Assembly: GCA_964528035.1 (NCBI GenBank)
Contig: CAZGQY010000025.1
Location: 1-32,086, forward strand
Length of the DNA: 32,086 nt
Direction: 5' to 3'
Source: CAZGQY01 sp964528035
Lineage (GTDB): Bacteria > Pseudomonadota > Gammaproteobacteria > Methylococcales > UBA1147
Shown here: one piece after another, positions 1-8,387 of the stretch
Numbering within the stretch: the first letter of the stretch is position 1
Layout of the letters: each line of letters starts with the position of its first letter
The notes under the pieces: model-generated
The model's input: the letters and a program-made list of their open reading frames with translations, nothing else
The model's database searches: none
What the model was told of the DNA's origin: nothing
Program-made: the position numbers and the translations under genes

Positions 1-33
1 CCCTGCTATGCGCCTGTTGCTACGCCTTGAAGA

Positions 34-85
34 CAAACAATAATCCTGCGTCAATGTTTCGCATATTATTAAAACCTCGCTCCTT
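34..85 (-). repeat. Left copy of 52-bp terminal inverted repeat
   Basis: The reverse complement of this stretch matches the last 52 bases of the window (32035-32086) at 51 of 52 positions. The only difference is in the GCGAAAC / GCGAAAG segment. Read on the minus strand it begins AAGGAGCGAGG and contains an ATG opening a 14-codon frame (MRNIDAGLLFVFKA) that stops at 20-22. The sequence continues to the window edge, so the outer end of the repeat is not seen. The identity is directly visible; calling it a dispersed repeat is inference. Confidence 0.9.
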
Positions 86-561
86 GGTAATTCTGACATT
101 ATTGTACAAGTAGGATTTCAATGCCGTGGATGACAAAGTATCGCATCTGTGCTGCTTGTTGAAACCTCGTTGATATGAATCCAGTACTTTTTTCAGGCAT
201 CGCCCGTCCTTCGGGATTGTGGGCGTAGTCCGCAAATACCCTGGCGAATTTCCAGGCGTGTTCATCAGTAGTATAATTGTGGTTATTTGTAATTAGTTGG
301 AAAATTTTTAGTATTGTGTGCGAGCAGGTAGTGACTCTATAGTCATTGCAGCAGAGGTTAAAGGTATGGTTTTACGCCTCTTCAATTATCATGATTTGTA
401 CTTAATTTACGCTAAAATATGCCGAATAGATACGTTTGTCTTTTATTCTGATGAGAGAATGTGGCAAACTGCTTGAATATTCCATTTTCGATACAACGGA
501 GCTGTTATTCACATGTTAAGTTTGCTGTCTACTATTGTTTTAGTTTGAGATCAATCAGGCG
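86..561. other. Non-coding stretch before the glycan genes
   Basis: I see no convincing gene here. A minus-strand open frame covers 20-265, but it ends inside the repeat, has no recognisable domain and is probably chance. There is a small hairpin at 353-381 (AGAGG/CCTCT arms). The AT-rich section around 390-560 is the likely place for a promoter for the first glycosyltransferase gene, but no -35/-10 pair with good spacing stands out. Confidence 0.5.
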
Positions 562-1416
562 ATGAGACTGAAGTCTTATATTATTTTACCCGTATATAAT
601 CGAAAGCAGATTACAGAACGATTTATCGATTGTCTTTTGCGGCAAACGTATCAAAATTATCATCTGATTCTGGTTGATGACGGGTCGGATGATGGTACGG
701 CTGAGATGGTAAAGCGGCAAGTTAAGAATCTTACCGTGATTTCTGGCACAGGAAATTGGTGGTGGGCTGGCTGTTTGCAGCAGGGTATCAAATGGTTGGA
801 AGACAACAATGTGGATCCTGAAGATGTGGTCGTTTTCATTAATGATGATGTTGTATACGAGGTCGATTTTTTAGAAAAAGCAGCTCGTATCCTGGAGATG
901 TCTCCGAATACTTTAGTGCTTCCACACATCCAGGATGAGGAAACCAATCGGCCGGTTTCAACTGGGGTAGAAGTTGACTTCAGTACATTGATTTTGAGAA
1001 ATGCAATAAATTCGGAAAGCGTGAATTGTTTACCCACCCGAGGTTTATTCATGCGTTGGGGGGATGTGCAAAAGGTCGGAAAGTTTTATCCATTCCTGTT
1101 ACCGCATTATTTATCAGACTATGAATTTACCCTGCGTGCATACAGAAAAGGATTCAAACTACTTTCTTCACCTGACCTGGTTATTACTGCAAACCTTGAA
1201 GCGACCGGCTATAGGAATTTACAGGGAGTTGGATTTAAGCTATTTATGAGAAGTTTTTTCTCAAAGAAATCTGTCGCAAACCCGGTGTATTGGACAGTAT
1301 TCGTATTATTGGCGTGCCCGTTTCGTTGGATACCAATCAATGTCTTCCGAGTCTGGAAACGCGCGCTATTTATGGTGCTGAAAAATGCCGGTAATTCGTT
1401 AACTGTTCGAGAATAA
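562..1416 (+). CDS. GT2 family glycosyltransferase (rhamnosyltransferase-like)
   Basis: This is a 284-residue GT-A fold glycosyltransferase, expected to transfer a sugar from a nucleotide-sugar donor to a growing glycan on the cytoplasmic side of the inner membrane. It opens with the GT2 pattern ILPVYNR, followed by VDDGSDDGT (residues 38-46), the family-typical GNWWWAG loop (64-70) and a metal-binding-type NDD (94-96). A hydrophobic stretch near residues 244-258 (WTVFVLLACPF) suggests membrane contact. The GNxWWAG motif resembles rhamnosyltransferase-like GT2 proteins, but donor and acceptor cannot be read from sequence. It is the first gene of the glycan cluster, 137 bp ahead of the next gene, so it may be transcribed separately. 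Confidence 0.85.
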   Translation: MRLKSYIILPVYNRKQITERFIDCLLRQTYQNYHLILVDDGSDDGTAEMVKRQVKNLTVISGTGNWWWAGCLQQGIKWLEDNNVDPEDVVVFINDDVVYEVDFLEKAARILEMSPNTLVLPHIQDEETNRPVSTGVEVDFSTLILRNAINSESVNCLPTRGLFMRWGDVQKVGKFYPFLLPHYLSDYEFTLRAYRKGFKLLSSPDLVITANLEATGYRNLQGVGFKLFMRSFFSKKSVANPVYWTVFVLLACPFRWIPINVFRVWKRALFMVLKNAGNSLTVRE

Positions 1417-1481
1417 GGCGTCGTCCTCAGAAAAGTGGATTTTCGCCCATTCTTGTAATTTATCTTTAGAACCTTCCCATA

Positions 1482-1521
1482 CCAAATTCTTTTAGCTTAA
1501 AATTTGGACTCAAAATATGAT
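1482..1521 (+). promoter_or_regulatory. Possible promoter with inverted repeat
   Basis: CCAAATT (1482-1488) and AATTTGG (1501-1507) form a perfect 7-bp inverted repeat. A candidate -35 TTAGCT (1492-1497) lies in its loop, and a candidate -10 TATGAT (1516-1521) sits 18 bp further on. If real, this would drive the overlapping gene block starting at 1554. The elements are weak matches, so this is a suggestion only. Confidence 0.25.
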
Positions 1522-1553
1522 GAGTTCTTTTATTATTCTGGGTTCTGGCTGTT

Positions 1554-2483
1554 ATGGTTGAATGTTACGCGCCTATTGTTGTTTTTGTGTTCGCTCGTCC
1601 TGAGCATACCCGACTGACACTGGAGGCACTTGCAGCAAATACGCTGGCTTCTGAAAGTGAATTAATCATTTATGCGGACGCGGCCCGGACACAAAGTGAG
1701 ACCGAGCCTGTGCAGCAGGTGCGTAAGTTGATACGGGATATCAAGGGGTTTCGCAATATATCCATCATTGAACGCGAAACCAACTATGGCTTGGCTCGCA
1801 GTATTATTGAAGGTGTTTCTGAGGTTTGTGAGCAGTATGGACGAGTCATTGTGTTAGAAGATGATATCGTTACCAGTCCGGCATTTTTGTCATTCATGAA
1901 TGCAGCTTTAGATCGATATGCGGATGAGTCGCGGGTTTGGCATATCAGTGGGTGGAACTACCCCATAGACCCCAAAGGCCTGGGAGACACATTTTTCTGG
2001 CGTGCAATGAATTGCTGGGGTTGGGCAACCTGGGATAATCACTGGAAATACTTTAAAAAGGATGCTCAACAATTAATCAAAACCTGGGACAGACAGAAGA
2101 TTAAGCGATTTAACCTGGATGGTTGTCATGATTTTTGGCGTCAGATTCTTAACAATTCTACCGGCAGGCAAAATACCTGGGCAATATTTTGGTATGCGAG
2201 TATCTTTGAGTATGATGGTTTATGCCTTAATCCCACTCAAAGTTTCGTAAATAATATAGGAATCGATGGTAGCGGGGAGAATTGTGCAACAAATAAATTA
2301 TTCATAGCCAGCCAACTTTGTGAAAAGGTGGGTGAATTACCTGCTAACTATGAAGAGTCAATGCTCGCTGTCCAACGTATCAAGTTATTTAATAAGTCTA
2401 TGCAAGAAACTCTACCGCAGAGGGTATACAGGCGTATCAGGAAATTCTTTCTTCGTCATAGCGATATTGTGTTAAATGACTAA
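1554..2483 (+). CDS. GT-A sugar transferase (GT2/GNT-I-like)
   Basis: This is a 309-residue protein with a GT-A glycosyltransferase signature: an N-terminal nucleotide-binding strand (PIVVFVFARPEHTR, residues 7-20), an ETNYGLARSI segment (75-84) and a DxD-like VLEDDI (100-105) that would hold the divalent metal and donor. The W-rich FWRAMNCWGWATWDNHW region (about 147-163) is typical of this group of sugar transferases, often annotated as glycosyltransferase or sugar transferase in capsule and LPS loci. It lacks transmembrane segments and should act at the inner face of the membrane. The stop overlaps the next gene by 8 bp, so the two are translationally coupled. Donor and acceptor are unknown. 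Confidence 0.8.
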   Translation: MVECYAPIVVFVFARPEHTRLTLEALAANTLASESELIIYADAARTQSETEPVQQVRKLIRDIKGFRNISIIERETNYGLARSIIEGVSEVCEQYGRVIVLEDDIVTSPAFLSFMNAALDRYADESRVWHISGWNYPIDPKGLGDTFFWRAMNCWGWATWDNHWKYFKKDAQQLIKTWDRQKIKRFNLDGCHDFWRQILNNSTGRQNTWAIFWYASIFEYDGLCLNPTQSFVNNIGIDGSGENCATNKLFIASQLCEKVGELPANYEESMLAVQRIKLFNKSMQETLPQRVYRRIRKFFLRHSDIVLND

Positions 2484-3315
2484 TATCGAAATCTGGGGCT
2501 ATTCAATACCTGAAGCCTGTCTTTCCCAGATTGAAACTGATTATTTGCTTAATTTGCCAACGGTGTTGCCCACGCTGGAATGGGTTTGGCAGGAAATGGA
2601 TCGGGTGTGGCTTCAGTTCGGTTTGGATAACAAGCGGGCATTGAAAGACCAATCAGTTGATGATTTTTACAGGCATCCAGTCTGGTTGATGAACGGTGTT
2701 TTTACTGCAATTGATCCCGTTTCTTTTTCACATCGGGAGGGCATTGCTCGTTATCTCGGCAAGTTGGGAGTAGAGACAGTTGCAGACTATGGCGGTGGGT
2801 TTGGGGAGCTGGCGCAATCGATCAATCGTGTTATCCCTGACGCGGCCATTGCCATTGTCGAGCCCTACCCGTCACAGGTTGCTATAGAGCGGCTACGAAC
2901 TCAGTCCGGTGTTGATTTTATATCGGATCTGGCCTCAGATCATTATGATGCGGTAGTCGCGCAGGATATTCTTGAACACGTTGAGGATCCTCTATTGTTG
3001 GCGAAGCAATTGGCTGTATCAGTCCGCAAAGGGGGTGTTGTGATATTTGCCAATTGCTTTTATCCGGTTATTCAATGCCATCTACCTTCGACTTTCCATC
3101 TTCGACATACATTCGTGTGGGTTATGAAATTGCTTGGCTTGCGCTATCTAGGGTCTGTTGATGGAGCGCCTCACGCGCAAGTATTCGAACATAGCGGTGA
3201 ATTATCTTTATTCAAGGCACAAAACGCCGAAAAATTATCTCGTCTTGTTGATCCTTTACCTAATCATTTATTTCCCTTACTGTCACGAATCAAACATAAA
3301 GTGATTCGTGAATGA
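2476..3315 (+). CDS. Class I SAM-dependent methyltransferase
   Basis: This 279-residue protein has a central Rossmann methyltransferase domain. Motif I is VADYGGGFGEL (residues 102-112), the ribose-binding acidic strand ends IVEP (127-130), and QDILEHVEDP (163-172) is the methyltransf_11/23 post-II motif. The approximately 85 residues before it have no recognised domain and may bind the substrate. In this setting it most likely methylates a sugar or polyprenyl-linked glycan, possibly capping a chain, but that is inferred from the neighbours. The start overlaps the preceding gene by 8 bp and the stop overlaps the next by 4 bp (ATGA). Confidence 0.85.
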   Translation: MTNIEIWGYSIPEACLSQIETDYLLNLPTVLPTLEWVWQEMDRVWLQFGLDNKRALKDQSVDDFYRHPVWLMNGVFTAIDPVSFSHREGIARYLGKLGVETVADYGGGFGELAQSINRVIPDAAIAIVEPYPSQVAIERLRTQSGVDFISDLASDHYDAVVAQDILEHVEDPLLLAKQLAVSVRKGGVVIFANCFYPVIQCHLPSTFHLRHTFVWVMKLLGLRYLGSVDGAPHAQVFEHSGELSLFKAQNAEKLSRLVDPLPNHLFPLLSRIKHKVIRE

Positions 3316-4568
3316 AAGTCACGCTGCTTAATTACTGTGATATTCGTGGTGGTGCTGCTCGCGCGGTTTATCGTCTTCACCGTGCTTTGCTTAGTTCTGA
3401 TATTAGCTCGCAGCTACGGGTGCGGAGTAAGGCCTCGGATGACTGGACGGTTGAAAACCCCGAGGGTTCGCTGGCGAAAATGGCTAATTTTTTACGACCC
3501 CGGTTGGGGCTATTTGCCCAGTCATTGCAAATAACAGAGAATACTAATTTTCATAGCATTAATTGGCTTCCTTCTTGCTGGTCTCGGAGTATCAATAGGT
3601 CCTCTGCAGAGGTCATCAACCTTCATTGGGTGGCTGGGGAAACGCTGTCTATTGAAGATATAGGGCGTATCCATAAACCGCAAGTATGGACTGCACATGA
3701 TATGTGGCATTTTTGTGGTGCAGAGCATTACACTAGAGATGATGCGACGGCCCGATGGCGTACAGGCTACAAAAAAGAAAATCGTCCCCCTTTTTATCGA
3801 GGATTGGATCTTGATCGTTGGGTCTGGCAACGAAAATCTCGAAGCTGGCGACGCCCTGTACCTATTGTTGCGCCCAGTCACTGGTTGGCGAATTGTTTTC
3901 GCGACAGCGCTATGTTCCAGGACTGGCCAATATCTGTGATTCCTAATGTTTTGGATACTCGGCTTTATCAGCCGTTGGATCGAGACTTTTGCCGCCAGGT
4001 ATTCGGTTTACCATTAGACAAGAAAATAATTTTGTTCGGTGCCAGTGGTGCGAGGAGTGACCGACGTAAGGGTTATGATTTACTACTTGAGGGGTTGACG
4101 CGCCTGGCAGAACGAATTGATCCTTCTGAAGTGCAGTGTGTAATCTTTGGTGAAAGCCAACCGGGAGATGCTATGGAGTTACCCTTTGAAACACGTTGGA
4201 TGGGTCACGTAAATGACGATGCGACTCTGGTATTGCTCTATAATGCTGCGGATGTCATGATTGTGCCATCGCGTCAGGAAGCATTTGGGCAAACTGCATC
4301 TGAAGCACTGGCCTGTGGATGTCCGGTTGTTGCGTTTGCCACTACCGGGTTACTGGATGTAGTGGAGCATAAGGAAACAGGCTATCTGGCTTCTGCGTAT
4401 GAACTCGATGAATTGGCTGAAGGAATTTACTGGGTTCTCGAAGATTCCGGGCGGCGGATGAAATTAGGAATTGCTGCACGGGAGAGGGCTGTGCGGTTGT
4501 GGTCGCCGCAAGTAGTGATACCGCAGTATATACAGGTCTATAAACAGGCTATCGATTGTTTTCAGTAA
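3312..4568 (+). CDS. GT4 family glycosyltransferase (GT-B fold)
   Basis: This is a 418-residue retaining glycosyltransferase. The N-terminal acceptor domain starts with NYCDIRGGAARAVYRLH (residues 7-23), a glycine-rich loop typical of WcaC-like GT4 enzymes. The C-terminal donor domain carries SARSD-type and RRKGYD phosphate-binding residues (about 246-256) and the EX7E pair E323/E331 in RQEAFGQTASEA, followed by GCPVVAFATTGLLDVV. The TAHDMWHFCGAEHY segment (127-140) is also seen in colanic-acid-type GT4 enzymes. Translation is coupled to the methyltransferase upstream and to the acetyltransferase downstream (13-bp overlap with the longest frame of that gene). The sugar specificity cannot be deduced. 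Confidence 0.88.
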   Translation: MKVTLLNYCDIRGGAARAVYRLHRALLSSDISSQLRVRSKASDDWTVENPEGSLAKMANFLRPRLGLFAQSLQITENTNFHSINWLPSCWSRSINRSSAEVINLHWVAGETLSIEDIGRIHKPQVWTAHDMWHFCGAEHYTRDDATARWRTGYKKENRPPFYRGLDLDRWVWQRKSRSWRRPVPIVAPSHWLANCFRDSAMFQDWPISVIPNVLDTRLYQPLDRDFCRQVFGLPLDKKIILFGASGARSDRRKGYDLLLEGLTRLAERIDPSEVQCVIFGESQPGDAMELPFETRWMGHVNDDATLVLLYNAADVMIVPSRQEAFGQTASEALACGCPVVAFATTGLLDVVEHKETGYLASAYELDELAEGIYWVLEDSGRRMKLGIAARERAVRLWSPQVVIPQYIQVYKQAIDCFQ

Positions 4569-4579
4569 AATGTGACAGT

Positions 4580-5083
4580 ATGCGTACACTGGTCAATCTT
4601 GTCTTTCTTTTGCCACCAATCTCACATTTGTTTGCACTGCGCAGAATATTATTGAATTTTGTGGGTGTACAGGTTTCTCCCGGTGCCAGAATCAACGGTT
4701 TGACGAGTTTTTATGGCCACGGGCCGATACATATCGGTGAATCGACCTGGCTGGGGCCAAGATGCCGATTTTACAGTTCGGATGCGGCTAAAATCTCTAT
4801 TGGTGGTCATTGCGATATTGCGCCAGAAGTTGTCTTTCTGGTTGGCTCGCATGAGTTTGGCGATTCACAACGTCGGGCTGGAACTGATCGTTGTGATGAC
4901 ATCATTGTAGAAAATGGCTGCTGGATTGGTGCACGTTCAACGATACTGGGGGGTGTTTGCATAGGACATGGAACGGTTGTTGGTGCCGGGTCATTGGTGA
5001 ATAAGGATCTGCCGGCAAACTGCGTTGCAGCCGGTGTACCGGCTAAACCCATTCGTTATTTTGGTGCCGATGAGTACAGCTAA
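4580..5083 (+). CDS. Left-handed beta-helix O-acetyltransferase (WcaF/LacA-like)
   Basis: This is a 167-residue hexapeptide-repeat acyltransferase, expected to O-acetylate a sugar of the glycan using acetyl-CoA. Imperfect [LIV]-G-x4 repeats run from about residue 31 to 140 (PIHIGESTWLG, AKISIGGHCDIA, CWIGARSTILGG, CIGHGTVVGAGSLV). GSHEF (89-93) supplies the probable catalytic His91, and the C-terminal GVPAKPI is the usual end of maltose/colanic acid acetyltransferases. I chose ATG 4580. An upstream ATG at 4556 in the same frame would add eight residues and overlap the preceding gene by 13 bp; neither has a strong ribosome site. The 3' end overlaps the next gene by 14 bp. Confidence 0.85.
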   Translation: MRTLVNLVFLLPPISHLFALRRILLNFVGVQVSPGARINGLTSFYGHGPIHIGESTWLGPRCRFYSSDAAKISIGGHCDIAPEVVFLVGSHEFGDSQRRAGTDRCDDIIVENGCWIGARSTILGGVCIGHGTVVGAGSLVNKDLPANCVAAGVPAKPIRYFGADEYS

Positions 5084-6260
5084 AACTGTTTTTTTGTGCA
5101 ACGCGCTTGATGACCAAACAAAATACCGGCGTGAGATAGTCAGCGACAGTCCGGCTGCGACCAATAAAGTATTTGGCTTGTGCAAGGCACTACAAAAATC
5201 AGGCTCGCAGGTGTATGTGCTCAGTATGGGACGGGGCAGGCAGAACGGAAGTGGTAATTATTTTGCGGCGGAAACAAAATTCGTTCAACGGTTGCCAGTG
5301 GTTTATGCCTCTTTTTGTAATCTTCCCTTGATTACGCATTTGCTCACTGCCTGGTCTCTAGCGCGGTGTTTCAAACGTCTTTCAGTTAAACACACTACTG
5401 TAAATCTGATTATATATAACCGGCTTTGGCATGCGATACCCACCTTGATAATTGCGAGACTTTCGGGTGCTCTGTGTTATCTGGATCTGGAAGACGGCGC
5501 AACCAATGATTCGCAACGCTTTGTCACTCAAGTGAAGAGCATATTTTTACGCAGGGTGTTTGATTATCTGTGCCCGGATGGTGTTTTATTGGCGAGCAGA
5601 GCTTTAGCGATTCAAACCGGTCAGCTTCGGCAACTGGTTTGTTACGGAGTTTCGGAAACTGTTTTAACGAACAGGCAATGGAAGCGTCCACTCACGGTAG
5701 TTTATGGCGGTAGCTTGATGGAGGAAACCGGTGCAGGCTGGTTTATGCTGGCGGTGGAGCAGTTTTTTTCGACCTATCCGGATGCGCAGAATAAATTTCG
5801 TTTCGTGGTGACAGGTAAGGGGGCTATGGCTGCTGAACTGGAACGTTTCGCCAGCCAGTACGAGTCTGATTTTTTTGAATTTCGCGGTGAAATTAGTCGC
5901 AATGATTATATGGATTTGCTGCGAACAGCCCATGTGGGTCTGTGTTTGAAAAAGCCTTCCAGTGCTATGGGGCAGACTACGTTCCCGTCGAAGACTATAG
6001 AAATCGCCAATAGTGGCCTGTTATTGGTTTCTGCCAGGGTGAGTGATGTGCCGTTGGTTTTCTCAGACGAGACGGCGTGTCTTCTTAGTCAGGAGAGTTC
6101 ATCAGTTTTGGTGGAGACTTTAAATTGGGTTGCTGAACATCCTGATGCTGCAGAAAATATAGCTATCGCAGGTCAGCAACAAGTGCGCAGCCGGTGTTCT
6201 CCCCAGATTGTCGGTGATACTTTGCAGGATTTTCTGAATAATGGTTGCGATGTAGTATGA
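5070..6260 (+). CDS. GT-B glycosyltransferase, group 1-like
   Basis: This 396-residue protein has two Rossmann-type halves. The N-terminal half begins KTVFLCNALDDQTKYRREI and contains an SDSPAATNKVFGL loop. The C-terminal donor half contains VVYGGSLMEETGAGWFMLA, FRFVVTGKGAMAAELERFA and SKTIEIANSGLLLVSARVSDVPLVF, the counterpart of the GT4 donor site with the glutamate in KTIEIA. The open frame extends upstream to an ATG at 5025, deep inside the acetyltransferase gene. ATG 5070 gives a more normal GT-B N-terminus and a 14-bp overlap. The substrate is unknown. It is more divergent than the neighbouring GT4 enzymes, so the family assignment is moderate. Confidence 0.75.
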   Translation: MSTAKTVFLCNALDDQTKYRREIVSDSPAATNKVFGLCKALQKSGSQVYVLSMGRGRQNGSGNYFAAETKFVQRLPVVYASFCNLPLITHLLTAWSLARCFKRLSVKHTTVNLIIYNRLWHAIPTLIIARLSGALCYLDLEDGATNDSQRFVTQVKSIFLRRVFDYLCPDGVLLASRALAIQTGQLRQLVCYGVSETVLTNRQWKRPLTVVYGGSLMEETGAGWFMLAVEQFFSTYPDAQNKFRFVVTGKGAMAAELERFASQYESDFFEFRGEISRNDYMDLLRTAHVGLCLKKPSSAMGQTTFPSKTIEIANSGLLLVSARVSDVPLVFSDETACLLSQESSSVLVETLNWVAEHPDAAENIAIAGQQQVRSRCSPQIVGDTLQDFLNNGCDVV

Positions 6261-7393
6261 AAGTGGTCAGTTGGCAAAATGTGTTGACCGAACACCAGTC
6301 TCATACACTGCGAGCCTTACAGGAAAGGCTCGCAGAACCCATAGAAATTGTCGCCGGAGTCAGTGAACATACTGATCGGGTACGTCAGGGCTGGCGGTTA
6401 CCGAATGTCGATGATTTATCTGTGCGTGTTCTCTCGAAACAGGGCTGGATGCGACAGGCTCGTGAGGTGTTTGCGAGTCATCCAGATGCGGTTCATATAT
6501 TTGTCGGTTTGTGGGCAGATCGGCGTTTTTTGTTGTTAATTATCTATGCGATTATTCGACAGATTAAAGTTGGTTTGATAACTGAACCCTATTCTGAATT
6601 GGAATATGGTCTGTTGTCCGAACAGAAACAATGGAAAGGCCAGTTTAAATTACATCTTAGACCTTTACTTTACAGGATGGTGGGTTTTTTTCTGGGCAAG
6701 TTCTTAAAGCCGGTATTCGCAATTTCGGCTAAAGCCAGCCGACAATTTGTGCAGGCTGGTTTCGATGAAAGATTTATTTTTCCGTTCGGATATTTTGTGC
6801 CCAGAGTGGAACATTTAGTCAAGACGGAAAGACCGGTTGATCGCAGATTGAGCTTGGTTTTTGTCGGTTCACTGATCGCAACCAAAGGAATTGGTGATGC
6901 AATCATGGCTGTTACTCGGTGCCAGGAACTGGGTGTTAGTGTCATTCTTGATGTATTTGGTCCGGGAGATTTTTCGCAATTAACTTGTTCGATACCCGAT
7001 TGTGTTCATTACAGGGGTGTTATCGAATTTGGTCAGGTGCAGTCGATTGTTGCTGGCTATGACTGTTTGATACTACCCAGTCGACATGATGGTTGGGGAG
7101 TGGTGGTTAACGAAGCCTTGTTACAGGGAGTACCGGTATTGGTCAGTGATGGCGCGGGAGCCGCCGACATGGTTACCGCACATCACTGTGGTGCTGTTTT
7201 TGAAAGCGGAAATATCGAGAGTCTTGCTACATTAATCTGTGAAGCGGTCAATGATCCTGATACAGTGAAGGAATGGGGGAAAAACACACAAGATTTTGCC
7301 GATAACCTGTTGCCGAGTGTGGCAGCTGATTACATGGTACGTTGTCTGGAATTTTGTGAAGGGGCTACTGCCCGGCCAGTTTCTCCCTGGTAG
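6257..7393 (+). CDS. GT4 family glycosyltransferase
   Basis: This 378-residue GT-B enzyme starts at ATG 6257, which overlaps the upstream stop as ATGA; an in-frame start at 6245 would add four residues. The donor domain has LSLVFVGSLIATKGIGDAI, the classic GT4 loop, then LPSRHDGWGVVVNEALLQGVPVLVSDGAGAADMV. In the EX7E motif the first glutamate is aspartate (RHDGWGVVVNE), a common variant in DGWG-type GT4 proteins. It is the last of the tightly overlapping block (2476-7393), and 29 bp separate it from the next gene. It probably adds a hexose, but the identity cannot be read from the sequence. Confidence 0.87.
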   Translation: MKVVSWQNVLTEHQSHTLRALQERLAEPIEIVAGVSEHTDRVRQGWRLPNVDDLSVRVLSKQGWMRQAREVFASHPDAVHIFVGLWADRRFLLLIIYAIIRQIKVGLITEPYSELEYGLLSEQKQWKGQFKLHLRPLLYRMVGFFLGKFLKPVFAISAKASRQFVQAGFDERFIFPFGYFVPRVEHLVKTERPVDRRLSLVFVGSLIATKGIGDAIMAVTRCQELGVSVILDVFGPGDFSQLTCSIPDCVHYRGVIEFGQVQSIVAGYDCLILPSRHDGWGVVVNEALLQGVPVLVSDGAGAADMVTAHHCGAVFESGNIESLATLICEAVNDPDTVKEWGKNTQDFADNLLPSVAADYMVRCLEFCEGATARPVSPW

Positions 7394-7422
7394 TGATACT
7401 TATTTGAAATTGTCCTTATTAG

Positions 7423-8298
7423 ATGAAAATATCAATATTCATCACTTCATACAATCAGCGCGACTATTTGCGGGAGGCTATCGACAGTGTACTGCAGCAG
7501 ACACTGATGCCACATGAGATCATCGTTGTTGATGATTGTTCGAGTGATGAATCGCAGGATCTTATTTCTGATTACCACCGTCAATTTCCTGATTTGTTTG
7601 TCCCCATATTTCATAGCAACAATCAGGGTGTATCCACAGCACGACGGTCAGCTCTGAATAGAGTTAGTGGGGATTATGTAAGCTATCTGGATGGAGACGA
7701 CCGATACAGATCGACGAAACTGGAAAAGGAAGCGGAAATTCTGCAAAAGCAATCTGACGCAAAACTGGTATTCTCGAATAATTGTACGATATCAACCGAT
7801 GGTACTCGAGTATTGCGTCGATGGATTGATGATGAGTCGCCACCGACGGGTAATGTGTTCTGGCAGACCTTTGCCAGGGCGTTTCCGAAACGCAGTCTGT
7901 TTCGTATGGAACTGGTTGAATATAATGCCTGGAAACAATGCGGGTTTCATACTAAGGAACTGGCAATATACGAAGACTACGATATGCGTATTCGTTTGAC
8001 ACGATCAAACAAAGTTGCTTATTGCGACGAAATACTCAGTGAAATCAGGAGCCACGATCAAGGCTTGTCCAAATCAACCAGGAGGGTACATTTTCGCTCG
8101 CTGGATCGGATTTATAAAAGAAACAATTGGATGCTCGAAGATTTGGATAAGCAGACACAACGAAAATCGCGGCAGATGTTTGCCAGCTGGGTTTATGGAG
8201 TGGGTGTCATGGCTACTAAAGAGGCCGTTACTGATAAACAGGTTTTCCAGGCTCTGGGTTTTTTGTATTTAACTTTGCGTTACCGGATGATGCTGTAG
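7423..8298 (+). CDS. GT2 family glycosyltransferase
   Basis: This is a 291-residue inverting GT2 enzyme with a canonical N-terminal domain: SIFITSYNQRDYLREAIDSV, IIVVDDCSSDES (residues 33-44), NNQGVSTARRSAL (66-78) and the DxD-containing YLDGDDRY (88-95). KELAIYEDYDMRIRL in the second half is the expected acceptor-side ED-x-[DE] motif that supplies the catalytic base. It has no transmembrane segments. Its position before the sulfotransferase suggests that it adds a sugar to the same glycan. The start codon is unambiguous because the SYNQ motif follows at once. Confidence 0.88.
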   Translation: MKISIFITSYNQRDYLREAIDSVLQQTLMPHEIIVVDDCSSDESQDLISDYHRQFPDLFVPIFHSNNQGVSTARRSALNRVSGDYVSYLDGDDRYRSTKLEKEAEILQKQSDAKLVFSNNCTISTDGTRVLRRWIDDESPPTGNVFWQTFARAFPKRSLFRMELVEYNAWKQCGFHTKELAIYEDYDMRIRLTRSNKVAYCDEILSEIRSHDQGLSKSTRRVHFRSLDRIYKRNNWMLEDLDKQTQRKSRQMFASWVYGVGVMATKEAVTDKQVFQALGFLYLTLRYRMML

Positions 8299-8351
8299 TG
8301 GAAGAATGATGTGATTTTAATCATTGCAACTCGCGTTTTCATTTTAGTTTT

Positions 8352-8387
8352 CCGGGCCGGCATGAGGCATTTCTGATGTCGGCCGGG
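8352..8387 (+). promoter_or_regulatory. Hairpin enclosing the sulfotransferase start codon
   Basis: Arms 8352-8363 (CCGGGCCGGCAT) and 8376-8387 (ATGTCGGCCGGG) pair over 12 positions with one G-G mismatch and one G-U pair. The 12-base loop GAGGCATTTCTG holds the probable ribosome-binding GAGG. The ATG at 8376-8378 is the first triplet of the 3' arm. The stem is far more GC-rich than its surroundings. The pairing is directly visible; a role in translation control is inference. No T-run follows, so it is not a normal terminator. Confidence 0.5.

Noticed and set aside
20..265. Minus-strand open frame of 81 codons at the left edge
   Set aside because: It runs from unique sequence into the terminal repeat, has no recognisable domain and no clear ribosome site. 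The repeat part explains its end. Likely chance.
660..1052. Minus-strand 130-codon frame inside the first glycosyltransferase gene
   Set aside because: It is entirely antisense to a clear GT2 gene, with Ser/Thr-rich composition typical of a shadow frame.
3522..3881. Minus-strand 119-codon frame within the GT4 gene
   Set aside because: It is antisense to conserved GT4 sequence and shows no domain.
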